From contig JAGMVK010000003.1 in NCBI GenBank assembly GCA_020747065.1, positions 3,534,001 to 3,598,000 on the forward strand: 64,000 nt of DNA. Direction: 5' to 3'. This DNA comes from Cadophora sp. MPI-SDFR-AT-0126. Its lineage: Eukaryota > Ascomycota > Leotiomycetes > Helotiales > Ploettnerulaceae. This document shows positions 11,365 to 22,771 of the stretch, one piece after another. The notes under the pieces were generated by a model that saw only the letters and a program-made list of their open reading frames with translations, was not told the DNA's origin and made no database searches. Position 1 is the first letter of the stretch. Every line of letters starts with the position of its first letter. Both the position numbers and the translations under genes were made by a program.

Positions 11365-14300
11365 GGCCTGGAAGGCATTGATGGAGAGATGACATTTGTG
11401 CGGTGGGATTGCATCGAGCGGGGTGTTTGAAGATCTGTTCATCGACGATTTGAAATTGATAAAAGTATCTACTTCAATTCATAGTGCTATGTACAACAAA
11501 TCTCCTCTCCATAGTTACTTCTGTGCCAACGAGTCCCGCACGCTTGATGCAGAATTCACCTCCACTACCCATTTTCATTTTCCATTGACCTTCCCGTGGT
11601 CATGGACACGTAAACCACGACTCCTAACCCTAAGCCAATTCAGTCCACAGCTCGATCTAGAATGTCTAACCCCAAACCTCTTACGAAGGAGGCAAAAAAT
11701 ATCAAAATATACAAATATACCCCCAGACACTCCATCCCGTTTCCTTCAGATCTTCACTCCCCTTTGCGAAACCCCGTCCAGATCACTAAGCCACTAACTC
11801 CCGAATTTTCCCATCCTATCATAGTCCAACAGACATTAAAATCGACTCAGATCGACAACAACACGCTTCTTGACAACCAATCTGTCAAATTGCAATTAGG
11901 TCAATGCCGCTTCAATATTCCAAGCAACAGTGAAGTTTGGAAGGCTACTTCTGGGCATAAAGCACAGGCAATTCTGAAGTCTCAGATACTGAAATTGCCC
12001 CAACTGAGAGCCCAAAAGAAATCTCCTGTCACCAGTGTCTCATCTCCTTCCAAATCCTCGATTTGAACTGACTATGGGCATCACTTCGATGGCATCTCTT
12101 TTATTCAAATCTTTAGGTCTAGAACCTGGAAGGTGTAATAGAGCTTGCTTGATAGTTACGGCGAGATGAAACCAGTGAAATCTAGCCAATTGATTCAAAA
12201 TGATGAATATGTTAGACGCCAAGTCAGTGAAGAGCTGACAGTGACATGAGCAGGATTTCCGTTCCCTACATGCGAGGCTTTGGGGTATATATGAAATACT
12301 TCTCGTCAGTGTGATGTCTCATCAACATTATATCGGTAACATGGTCTACAGTATTGCTACCAGTGGTGTGGTATCTGAGATGTTCATATTGTGACTTGTA
12401 AGTTAGATGCAGCCAGGCGCTTACGGAAGCGGGCGGTTCACTGCCTGCCTCGACCATTTATGAGAACGTGCAACCAGTTTTGGTTGTTCAATGAATGAGA
12501 ATAAATGGCAACAGTTTGTTACTTGGCAACCAAAGGCAAAGATCGCAATATCGGAGCAAAGCACCATAAGGGTATGACACCGCAGGTTCACTTTTAGATA
12601 CCTAGCAAAAATCTTATGAGTTCATTCCCAATGCATGCAACTTCCGGATAATGTAGATTAATCCCCGATCTTGTCACGCTTCTCGCCATTCTTAACGTAC
12701 GAGCCACAGCCAGTGCGATATTCGCCCCATCCACTGTGATTCACGACCTCCTCTATGTTTCGGACATTCTCCTCCATTTTATATTTCGACGTGAGATTAC
12801 CAACCATCACACCGTATCTCTGATGGGGTCTTGTTTGCTACCGGTGAGCATATCCATGTGATTGTAGTTTCAGGACTTCATTACATTCTATCTCTTCTAC
12901 GGGATTGTATGGACTCTGACCAGCGCTTCACTTAGGGGCATGCAATTATGTTGAAGCTAAAGAACCTTGAAAAAGTGGCATAAACTCTACTTACTTCCGA
13001 ATGAATGAGTTCGTTGTGGGCAGATATGCTAGACGCACTTCCATGTACGGCGCTTCAATCTGAATTCAGAGTGAATTTTGGGAATCATAGGGGGTGTAAA
13101 AGAAAAAGAACTTGGAGCAGAAGGTGGAAAGTGACAGTAATTTTTGTATTGGCAATATTTTCGCATTTCTGGCAAGAATTTGAAAGCGGGCAGGCTGCTG
13201 AAGAATTGAGGCAAGCTAATCAAGGTTTAACATTTGCGTAGTGGAAAGAGTCTTGTGGAAGAGCGCCAGAAATTGGAGGAGACCATTACTTGATCACCCT
13301 CCAAAGTCAGCTGCTCATGCCGACGGTGGTCAGGTAGACCCCTTTGACGTTGAAGTACACAGCGGAGGCAAGCGCTATTTGATAGCTAGAATTAACGCGT
13401 AAATCCATGAGTGGGTGAAGTATGTTTAAGAAGGTATTTCAATCGATCGATCGACTGTATGGCAGTATTTCCAAGCCTTTCCCTCCCGAAATTGAATGTC
13501 ACAAAGTGAATTTGTGAGATTGATCTATTTTTTAGCCCACCAGTTGAAAAGCGCATCATTGCACTTCTATATAAATACAATACCTGAACTTCAACTTTTC
13601 CTCCCTCACACACCTTGCGGATCGAAGTCGAAACAACAATGGTGGGAGGCACGACGTCCTTGTAGTAATCTTAATTTTTGAGCTTTCTGGTACCGCAATT
13701 GCTCGGAATTCGTAAAAATCCAATCCCTCGTTGATGAGATGTTTAGTGATTCCATTCGAAATCCGACCAACAAGTCAATATCAAATGAGCGAGATGGGAA
13801 CATGACAACAGCAGCAAAAATATCAACAACACAAATTCACGTAGAATTACGCTGAACCGAGAACCGAGAAGGGAAAATGTTGTACTGCCCCGGAGGACCC
13901 CGCGTTTTGTAAACAAGGGGATTCACGACTCCCCAGCCTAAGTATGTGATGGAAAGAAATCCAGGTAATGCCACTGGCCTCTTCTGTCTTCTCCTTGTGA
14001 TGCATTTTCACTTCTTCACCTAATAGACATAATTTTGACTGCTTTAATTACCCAACTATCAAATGGGTGAAGAGGATTGAGAACTGGAATTAGGCGAGAA
14101 ACGCGCATTCATTGAAATTTCGCAGTATTCAATCTAGGATAGGGAAGCCAATGGAGGATGCTGGCAAAGTAAAATCTCTTGGACGTCGGCAAGTGAAGGG
14201 CCAGAAGTACATGTCAGGTTGTAGCTACTGCTGGCTCTGGCCACGCCCTCATTATGTTGGATCATGTCGATTTTCAACAATAACGCTAAGGAGCATCAAA

Positions 14301-14756
14301 ACGTGACCTTCTTTCCATATGAAAGTCACATGTTGTCCCTGCTTGCATGCCTTCGCTCCTCAGTCTCTGAGATTGAGATCATGCACGGATTGGAACTTCC
14401 TACCAGTCCACACTACAAATTTTGGTTCATCAAGGGGGGAAATGCGAAAATATTCGCATTTCATGTTGGCTCGGCGCCCCATGTCCTCCGAGCCCGATAG
14501 CCCTGCAAAGCCGAGAGAAATGGCTGTCAAATCTAGCTCTCAAAATGGATGACCAAGATTCCAACGCACCAAGTAAAGAGTCACAGGAGAGGTAGGAATA
14601 GTATATAAGGACGATCATCGTCTCTCTTGAGCTTTCGAACATCAACCATTCAACACTTTCTTGCTTTCACTTCGCTTGTACTCGTACTGCTCCAAGCGAG
14701 ACAGTCTCCGTATCAACAAACAAATTCCACGACCGCAACCCAAAATATCCCCCACA
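11365..14756. other. Gene-poor, AT-rich stretch (3.4 kb)
   Basis: No gene is supported. The best open frame (11662-12066, +, 134 codons with an ATG) is Lys/Ser/Pro-rich and matches nothing I know. A TATATAAAT box at 13568-13576 has no recognisable gene downstream. The NmrA-like gene's promoter, with TATATAA at 14602-14608, closes the region. The sequence may hold noncoding transcripts or decayed DNA, but I see no diagnostic repeat. Confidence 0.5.
14602..14608 (+). promoter_or_regulatory. Putative TATA box of the NmrA-like gene
   Basis: TATATAA lies 149 bases before the ATG at 14757, a usual distance for fungal promoters with a TATA element and a leader of about 100 bases. Evidence is motif and position only. 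Confidence 0.4.
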
Positions 14757-15934
14757 ATGTCAAAACTCATGGTGATAGTAGGTATCACAGGCAAACAGGT
14801 TCGGCTATCTTCCTTCACAGAACTTACAATCTAAGTCTTTTTTCAGGGCGGATCCGTAGCAACCTTCTTCTCCACCCTTCCCGACTGGCGCATCCGCGGC
14901 TTAACCCGCAACCCAGTTTCCCCAAGAGCTCTCCACTACTCCTCCCTCGGCATTGAAATCGTGTCCGCCGACCTCTCCAACCCTTCAACACTGCCCACCG
15001 CCTTTGCAGGCGCAACAGCCATCTTCAGCACAACCGATTTCTGGGCTCCATTCTATGACCCTTCCACTGAATCTCTCCTCAAAGACGGAAAAACCTTAGC
15101 GGAGTACTGTAAAGAACTGGAGAGCCAACAGGCTATGAATGTTGCGGATGCGGCGAGTATGGTGCTGGGACTGGAGAGGCTGGTTGTTAGTGCGCTTTGT
15201 CATGCTGAGAGGGCGAGTGGAGGGAAGTATGGGAATGTGAAGCATTGGGATGGGAAGGCGGAGGGGGTGATGTATTTGAAGGAGAAGTATCCGGAGTTGG
15301 CGGAGAGGACGACGGTGGTTGTTGTGGGGAACTATATGGAGAATTGGTTGACGGACATTAAGCTTCGGAAGGTAAGGTACTCCATGTTCTCTACTTTTCC
15401 TGGGCTGGAGACTGACAACTTCATCCGCAACAGGCCGATGATGGTTCCTACCGCCTCGCCCTGGTCGGATCAGGACTTACTCGTCAACCACACATCAGCA
15501 TCGCCAACGACCTCGGCCGCATAGTCCATTGTGCACTGTTCATACCACCTCAAAGAACTATCCTGGCAGCTGGGTCCATGCTCTCCTACACCTCACAAAT
15601 GGAAATCTGGTGTCGAATCAACAAGGTTCCATTTGGTGGTTTCGATGAACTGTCTATCGATGTGTTCGAGAACTTCTTCCCTGTTCCAGGATTGGGAAGA
15701 GAGCTGGGTGAGATGATGGCATTTATGGATGAGTTTGGGTATGCCGGCGATTGGGATGTTGTGTTGCCTGAGCAGGTGAGTCTTTGTGGCGTTTTCTCCT
15801 GTTTGTCTTTGGTGATGTGATTAGCGATATTTTTGCTGAATCAATGTTGTGTATAGCTGGGAGTAGAGTGTCCGATGACGAGTTTTGAGGATTTTGTGAA
15901 AACGCAGGATTGGTCTAAGCAGCTAAGTGCATAG
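14757..15934 (+). CDS. NmrA-like NAD(P)-binding Rossmann protein
   Basis: Exons 14757-14798, 14847-15371, 15434-15775 and 15857-15934 (all junctions phase 0) give 328 aa. The N-terminus is a dinucleotide-binding beta-alpha-beta: MVIVGITGKQ followed by GGSV makes GxxGxxG (Gly9, Gly12, Gly15), split by the first intron. The strand RIRGLTRNP and the segment AGATAIFSTTDFW follow the NmrA/isoflavone-reductase pattern. NmrA proteins bind NAD(P) and act as redox sensors or corepressors (NmrA itself regulates AreA nitrogen control); many relatives are unassigned. The catalytic YxxxK of short-chain dehydrogenases is not obvious, which fits a sensor role. Its 3' end converges on the NAD kinase gene with only 154 bases between the stops. 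The family is secure, the partner unknown. Confidence 0.88.
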
Positions 15935-16088
15935 GAGGACAGGACGTGAAAAGAAGTGATGGCATGACCATGAACCCGTCAGGGGAGTTGTAAAGCTGGC
16001 GGTAGATCATAGACCGCCCAGGATAATACATTGTTATACATCTGGCTTCCTACAAGCTCTCATAGCTCCATAGGGTATATGGTGTCTC

Positions 16089-17468
16089 TCATTCGTCACC
16101 ACCAAACGGGTAGTTGAACTTCAGCAACCCATTGAGACCGCCCACCCATCCATCGTCGTCATCGTTTCCACTTTTGGTACCTCGCATAATACATGGGACT
16201 CCCCCGATCCATTCTCTGCCTTTGACGATATCTTCACCGTTGACACGTACTTCCATTCCTACACCGACTCCGATACTTCGTCTTCGGCCGTCAATACTGA
16301 CTTCAAGCTCCCTGCCTCTGTTCTTCTCGCTGAGTCGCAGAGTGATTGGCGTATTGGCTGGTAGGACCAGAGGTCTGAATGACAGACTTCTGGGGCAGAT
16401 GGGTGTCAACATGAGGCTACTGACTAGTGGGTGAATGATGCTGCCACCTGAGCTCAAGCTATAGGCTGTGCTGCCAGTAGGGGTAGATATGATCATTCCG
16501 TCCGCAACAGCCTCCGTCAGGAATCGCCCTCCGACAAAGACTTCGATGATCGCCAGATGTGCCTCCTTTCCTCGGTGTATAATGACTTCGTTCATGGCAT
16601 GGACATCTCGTAATGCGCTTTCCGTGGTGTTGTCTCCAATTACTCGGTTTCCATTTGCATCAAAGACTCCGACCTTCAATCGATTCCGCAATAAGATCTT
16701 AGAGCTCCTCGATGGACCCATGGATTTCCCTCTGATACTCGACCAGCCTGTAACCACATCGCCCATTTCTGGGACGATGTTCTCTAGATGTGGGTGCTTT
16801 TGATCCTGGAGGAGTGGCGAACCAGCCCCTGCCCCTGACATGTAGACTTCCCGGAAAGCTCTTTTGTATTCGGAGAATTTCCACTCTCCTAGAAAACCCA
16901 ATGTACCCATACTGAAGGAGAGAATCGGGGGAACATGTCGTTCTGTGCTGAACAAGGAAGACGCATGGAGGATTGTGCCGTCGCCGCCCAGCGTTGTCGT
17001 TATATCGACCTTGGTGGCAAGATCACCAGCTGTGCTGGTCGTGTATACAGGGAAGGAGAATTGTTTGTGAATTTGCGCAGCGACTGCTGGTTCAAATATG
17101 AAGGAGACATTGTCGTAGTTCGAATGGATGTGCCTGGACAGTCGATTTAGTACAAGCTCAAGGTAAACGGAACGGAATGAGGACTGACTTTGCGTATTCC
17201 AGCAAGGACTCCGTTACTTGCGGCGCCCTTTTCTTCTTGATTATGAGGACATTTCGAGGAGGAGATGGCCATATCAGAGATAGCAGGTCACTTGTCTGCG
17301 ATTCTATTTACTGTCAGTGAAGCTATAGTTGGCACGGAGAAATATACCTTGATATCTAGGGATAATTCTATCTGACAAAGCTTCTACATCTAGAATCTCT
17401 CTTCTGGCAGACGTGCTGCTGAATCCTCTTCTCCATATCCTGCCCTTTAGCAGTCTCCTTAATATCAT
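16089..17468 (-). CDS. pos5: Mitochondrial NAD(H) kinase, Pos5-like
   Basis: Exons 17468-17348, 17303-17189 and 17133-16089 (introns of 44 and 55 nt) give 426 aa. It phosphorylates NAD(H) to NADP(H). The N-terminus is basic with no acids (RRLLKGRIWRRGFSSTSARR), a classic mitochondrial presequence; this is why I place the start at 17468 and assign it to the Pos5 branch, not the cytosolic Utr1 branch. Family motifs: GGDGT at 128-132, the SMGTLGFL segment, the MNEV (NE) motif and the glycine-rich TPTGSTAYS nucleotide site. The protein ends shortly after the catalytic domain (NYPFGGDE). It shares a 638-base divergent promoter with the acyltransferase gene. In yeast Pos5 supplies mitochondrial NADPH for oxidative-stress defence. 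Confidence 0.9.
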
Positions 17469-18106
17469 TGTTGCGTGTTGGGGGAGTTGTGTTGTTGACA
17501 GAATGAGGTAAAATGTCCGTCTTTAGCCGGAACAGGAAGCTCGGTGTGGAGGTTCTTGGCGGATCATTATAAGCATTATCTGCCACACAATATATTGGTA
17601 GAGGTGTAATTGTCCAACTTCATTCTCGATTGAAGACTATCGACTGAATCAGGTTGTCAAATCAAGCTCATCGTTGCGAAATGCCGTCTCGAAAGATTAC
17701 CACTAGTTCATCCAGGATGCCTTATCGCGGCGATAAGAAAAGCTTACCCGAAGCCAGGGTCATATCCAGCCCTGACGTACTCGCGTGAGCCTGTGAGCGT
17801 TACCGAAGAATGGCAGGCTTAAAGGATTCTCTTTACAGCAACTGCTCGAGATAGACGCCCTTATAATAAGAGATGGAGACTTCGAGTTGACCAAGACGAA
17901 TGTTTGCAATCGCTATCCCGAACAACAGAGTGGTGTGATCACAGTCATTTGACCAGCCACGGTCAGCAGCAACACGGAATCGTCGGGTACCCACACGACA
18001 GTCTGCCTGGAAGAGTTGGAGGGGTTGGCTGAGACACCACGGCTGAACTTCGATATCTGCGAACATAAGAAGCACGAGGGTGGGCAGGTTTGCAGACAAA
18101 TCAACC
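17469..18106. promoter_or_regulatory. Bidirectional promoter region (pos5-like / acyltransferase)
   Basis: 638 bases separate two divergent ATGs (17468 on minus, 18107 on plus), so the region must carry both promoters. An open minus frame at 17833-18291 overlaps the acyltransferase exon and is a shadow. No individual element is certain. Confidence 0.55.
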
Positions 18107-19503
18107 ATGGCGACAGAGCTTAGGAAGAGGAATACGTCTGCAAAGACAATGGCGGTTGATACAGAGGAGAAGGTCGAGCTAGGGCATCCCGGTGGACATA
18201 TTAAGCATTCGGGAGCGGTACAGATTATACGACTCTTGCTGGCTGTCATATATTTCTTTTCGTCATGCTGCACGTAAGTCTTGCGTCCCATTTTCGTGGA
18301 CGAAGCTGACCTGGCCAGAATTGTCGCAACCCAGTTCCTGGGAGTCCCCCTCTATTGGATCAACAGGGATTTGTACTATGCCTACATGGCGTTGACGAAA
18401 CAGTCTTTCGGAATCTTTGTTACAACATTGACAAACTGGTGGGCTCCTACAGTTGTGCGAATCAGTGGCGATGCTTCTGTGGCAGGACAGTTGAAGAGGA
18501 CAGCAGATGGAAGAGTGGAATGTCATTTTCCAGACAGACTGGTTCTGATTGCGAACCACCAGGTACGGATCTTGTTCCACGTCGTGAACCTTATGCTGAC
18601 ATATTGCTAAAGATCTATTCCGACTGGCTGTACTTGTGGTGGATTGCATATACGAATCGACCTCATATGCATGGACATATATACATAATATTGAAGGAAT
18701 CGCTGAAGCACATACCTATTGTCGGCTGGGGGATGAGGTTCTACAGCTTCATATTCATGTCTCGGAAGATGGCGACTGATCAACCACGTTTGGCGCATCG
18801 ATTACAGAAGTTGAAGGAAGTTCACCTTGGGCCGATGTCTGGAACTTCTGGGTACGATCCTATGTGGCTGTTGCTCTTTCCCGAGGGAACAAATGCAAGC
18901 GACAATGGCAGGAGAAAAAGTGCAGCATGGGCAGAGAAACAGGGCATCAAAGACATGGACCATGTTCTGCTACCAAGGAGTACAGGAACGTTCTTCTGCT
19001 TGAACGAACTGAAGGGTACCGTGGAATACGTTTATGATTGCACATTAGCATATGAAGGAGTCCCGTGAGTTTACCGTCCTCCACATAAGCATGTAACTGA
19101 CCAGTACAGACGAGGAGAATTTGGCCAAGATCTGTTTACTCTCCGGTCCATGTACCTCCAAGGCCGGCCTCCGCCATCCGTCAACATGTACTGGAGGCGC
19201 TTTGCTATCAAGGACATGCCACTCGACGACGCTGGCAAGTTCGAACTATGGCTTCGGGAACGATGGCAGGAGAAGGACGCTTTCATCGAGCATTTCCTCA
19301 CCACCGGACGCTTTCCAGCCGCCAAAGAAGCAACAAATGGTGTCTCGGCTGGAAAGGGCAGTGACGATTTCATCGAGACAGAAGTCAAGCTCAATCACTC
19401 TTGGGAAGTGGGAAACATCTTCGTCATTCTGGCTGCATTTGGACTGGTTGCAAATTTGTTAGCTAAGGTGTGGAGCGCGGCGCTCTATGGCAAGCTATAT
19501 TGA
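18107..19503 (+). CDS. Membrane 1-acylglycerol-phosphate acyltransferase-like (LPLAT/PlsC) protein
   Basis: Exons 18107-18273, 18319-18562, 18613-19064 and 19110-19503 give 418 aa; the start is in CCATGG context. The LPLAT signature is present: the catalytic NHxxxxD (Asn135-Asp141, NHQIYSD), created across the exon 2/3 junction, and FPEGT at 226-230 for glycerol-phosphate binding. Hydrophobic segments lie at about 38-60 (IIRLLLAVIYFFSS) and near the C-terminus (GNIFVILAAFGLVANLL). The family transfers acyl chains to lysophospholipids in the ER. The extended DWLYLWW and RSTGTFFCL segments place it near the LCLAT1/AGPAT5/Cst26 subgroup, which remodels lysophosphatidylinositol or lysocardiolipin. 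The exact substrate is inference. Confidence 0.88.
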
Positions 19504-20650
19504 AGCCGGCTGTTGAGCTGCAGCGACGAATGCGCATGGAAAGGTCAAGGGATGAGACTGAGTCGTTGGAGTACTTGGAAGTTGGTTAGGTACGGTGATT
19601 TATTTTTGGGGATTCGGGCGCGGCGATTGGAAGATACCCGTTCTGAGACATTGAGACTTATGAGTGGCTCTCGTTTCTTTTCACAGAGACTGTACCGGAC
19701 AGACTGGTAATGGAATAGGGAGGATGAGTACAAAACAAAATTCTATCTTTCTTTCCAAACCCTATCCTTTGTCAAAAGCAGTGCCGTGCTGTGCTCTACT
19801 AGCAAGGCTACTTTCCTAGCCTTCAGTCGCCTGTATCTCACCGAAGCAGAGCTTTCAGCATCGATTACAGCTCATACATCTACGCATTTTGGGCTCGAAT
19901 CTCCTCACCTCCTTCAATTTTCAGCTGTATCTCAGATTTTCCCCCTGCTTACTCTCCTCCAGTACCTCCTCCCCACCTAATTCCTTGTCATAACTTCCCT
20001 CATCAGAATCCTGCGAAATGGCGGTCTCCGGACTCGGCGCCCTCCCCCAATCTCGCCTCGACTTCAGGACATTCATGGTCGATCTAGCTGAGAAGTGGCT
20101 ATATTTCATGCTTGACGAGGAATTTGTACCGACAGAACGTAGGTTTTGCGCGGGTGTGATGACCGCAGTGCGTGTCTGTCGTTATTGGGTCCACATTTTT
20201 ATTGGTGTATGCATTCGATCGGTGGATTAGTATTTGCTATCCATCCACCAGTCGATGGTTTGAATGCAAGCTCTTTTGAGTGAGAGTTGTTCGCTCGTCA
20301 CTAGCTTAGTACTGAGGAGTTGGAGGCATATGTCGTCAAGTAGAGTGGACTACTTCATGAGCTTTGGAATGACAGATGGTGAGGTAGTTACTTTATGATA
20401 AGAGAAGACTGAGGGTCTTGTCTTCGCACATTGAGTTGAGGTGGGATATATTCAGGGAAGTGAAAGCAGTTAAACTCCAATATGGTCAGTTGCCAAGCCC
20501 CTGCATTCATCATAATTGGAACAAGTAAAGTAACATTTGGGTTTGATAACAGTTTTTCTCTCTTTAGACCATTAAGTACGGATTTGGACAGGTTGAAAAT
20601 GCTATGTCATGTGTTACTATCTGTTACATAGTATGTACCGTAACAGCACA
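19504..20650. other. Intergenic; possible orphan exon at about 20018
   Basis: No complete gene is supported. The ATG at 20018 (GCGAAATGGCGG) opens about 40 codons that end at a good donor (AAC then GTAGGT, about 20140). The opposite strand carries an acidic frame (19921-20109). Either could be a remnant or an unrecognised exon, but no matching second exon was found. Confidence 0.3.
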
Positions 20651-21091
20651 CTAACACCCGAACGCAACACTATGAACCCAGCTCCCCGTATCCTTATCAT
20701 GTCTCCCTCTCGACCCATCGTCCCCCCACGTCTTCCCCGCATACTTCACCCTCGGCTGCAACGTGACCTGCATTCCCTGTGGCATAATTTCAACCGAATT
20801 CGAGCCCCTTGTCTTCCTCAGACTAGTTAAAATCTTACTTTTCTTGTCATAAGGTTTAGAGCGTGCCCAGCCGACGAGCTGACAGCTCTTGTTATAGATA
20901 TCGATGTCGAAGACACCTTTGCGGGCTAGAGTTATGACGAGGCAATCTGGTCGTGATGAGAAGGAAGAGCCGGGGAACTTGCAGGTTTCGAAGGGGATAG
21001 GGCTGGCTAGTGAGGTGTCTTGAGCGTATGAGACTAAGAAGGGGAGGAGGAGAAAGAAGGAGAAAAGGAGAAAGTTGTCCCTGGACAACAT
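20651..21091 (-). CDS. Small secreted cysteine-containing protein
   Basis: Single exon, 146 aa, ATG at 21091. A strong signal peptide covers residues 1-23 (LLFSFFLLLPFLVSYA, cleavage after Ala23 likely). The mature part is about 123 residues with four cysteines (37, 50, 70 and 146), enough for two disulfides; the last cysteine is the final residue. The body alternates short strands (LVITLARKGVFDIDIY, SVEIMPQGMQVTLQ), suggesting a small beta-rich fold. I recognise no family. Size, secretion and cysteine content fit the loose class of fungal effector-like or surface proteins, but that is only inference. Next to it lies the bZIP gene in the same orientation. Confidence 0.68.
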   Translation of the reverse strand: MLSRDNFLLFSFFLLLPFLVSYAQDTSLASPIPFETCKFPGSSFSSRPDCLVITLARKGVFDIDIYNKSCQLVGWARSKPYDKKSKILTSLRKTRGSNSVEIMPQGMQVTLQPRVKYAGKTWGDDGSRGRHDKDTGSWVHSVAFGC

Positions 21092-21741
21092 GGTTTTAGG
21101 AGTGTAGCTATTACTGATCTGGACTCCTTGAGTGAATCAAGAGAGCTCCAGGATGTGATATTGCTTGTGAGTTTTGCAGATTTCATAATGGAAACAATGA
21201 TTTTTATACAAGCTTACCACGAAGAACAGTCATTGGTATTCTAACGGGAGATAAGTAAACAGATGCCTTGGTCCTATAAAAGGAAGTCAACAAATATGGA
21301 GCAGAACATGACAAAGCAAATAGCAGTGTTGTTCTTTGATATCTTCTAAGCTTTATCCTCGTGTACGAGCTTTGTGATTCGTCACCTGCGATTCCCTTGT
21401 TCTCGAACGACGGCACTAGTCCCACCTCCTTTATTTGCCGACGGGATTAAGCGAGAGGAAAACAATCGAATAGTCTTTGGCTTCGACTATCCTCGATGTT
21501 GCACAATTGTTCTCGTCAGGAATGTCCTGCCTTAATACGTTGATGTGTAGATACGTATACGATCCTGGTCCTAATTTTCAATGTTGCCTTCCCATCAGTC
21601 AACAAAAAACACCACTTGCAACCTACCCAACTCCAAGGCAGAGCTCGTCAGAGGCCCAACCAAGCCAAAGCAGCAAGCATCATTCCGAACTCCAAGCTGA
21701 AATGGAAAACTCGACGGGAAAGAACGCCAGGCCAAGCCCCA
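21092..21741. other. Intergenic between secreted-protein gene and bZIP gene
   Basis: 650 bases that include the secreted-protein promoter and the bZIP 3' flank. Short open frames only, nothing recognisable. Confidence 0.45.
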
Positions 21742-22771
21742 TCAAATCGAATCACCCCTCTCGCTGCCTCCACATGATTCATCCCTCAAGCCCAACGCTG
21801 AAAGCTCATCTACTAGCTTCTGGTTCTCCTCCGTCAAGACCTCCACTTTAGTCTTCAGGTCCTCTATCATTTTTGCCTGTCTGTCTCTGAAAGATCGTTG
21901 AGATCTTCTATTCTGTTGAAGACGTTTCTGCAACTATCTCAGTACAGGACTCCATGTCAGTAAAAAGTTATTAACTTTACCTCCCGAGCTTCTTCTGGAG
22001 CCATGATCCCCCTCCGTTTCCCTCGCTTGGAACTTGCATCAAATTCGCAAGAGCCGTAAGCCCCATTTCCGTCGTTGGACTTCTCAGCGGGGGCAATTGG
22101 GGACCAATTCGAAACCTTCGGAAGTAATTTCGGTGTTAGATATTGTGGACCTGAGGAGCGAGATGTGGACGAGGCTTCGGATGGAGGACTCGTGTATGTA
22201 GGGCCGTAAGCTGTTTGATAAGAAGATGGATCGAATGTGTAGCCGTTTGTATTTGGCACGGGAAGTGTTGTGGTTTCGGAGTTCATTGGAGAATAATCGT
22301 AAGTCGGCCCTGAACTAGCAGGAAAATCACAAAAGCAGTCGGAACGTGGTAATGTGCATATATCACACCACAACAAGCAGTCTGAGTACTCATATGCCTG
22401 TTCGTGTTAGACTTCGGGTTTGGTCAGTGGGTAGAGGAGGTACCAAATGGTCTAAGGCTGATGTCGGAGTGCTGTAGCTGCGTTGGGGATTCATCTTGGC
22501 TGTGTTCTAGAACAGGATCGTGACACTGATGGTGCGGTGGCGAGATTGAAACTTTGTTGAACTTACAAATCTCGGGATTCTTGCCACTTGCCAAAAATTG
22601 TTGAGGATGAGCCGATTTAAAGTCGATCGACGATGCTCTTGAGACATTCTGTAGATGTTGTTGCCAAGCTTCGAGACTAGGGATAATAATCATCTCGGGC
22701 TCAATAACCACGACTCTATCTGTTTGCACTGCACACACACATACGTCACTTTGGTTTCGACATATGTCCAT
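21742..22771 (-). CDS. bZIP transcription factor with Cys-rich segment
   Basis: Exons 22771-22444, 22381-21981 and 21933-21742 give 306 aa. The C-terminal bZIP begins at about residue 231 (KRGKRRGIMAPEEARE). Intron 2 falls inside the basic region, which continues QQNRRSQRSFRDRQ with the DNA-contact residues Asn251, Arg252, Ser254, Gln255 and Arg259. A leucine-zipper helix (LKTKVEVLTEENQKLVDEL) follows. The NRxSQRxFR pattern belongs to the Yap/AP-1-related fungal bZIPs. Upstream is a cysteine group (Cys111, 115, 118, 125, 127) and another near the N-terminus (Cys4, 11, 13), which might bind metal or sense redox state; this is inference. The middle is Ser/Pro/Thr-rich. Two acceptors are possible for intron 1; I chose the one that keeps the frame (TACTCAG). 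The target genes are unknown. Confidence 0.82.

Noticed and set aside
17833..18291. 152-codon minus-strand frame in the pos5/acyltransferase promoter
   Set aside because: Overlaps the first acyltransferase exon antisense and has no domain.
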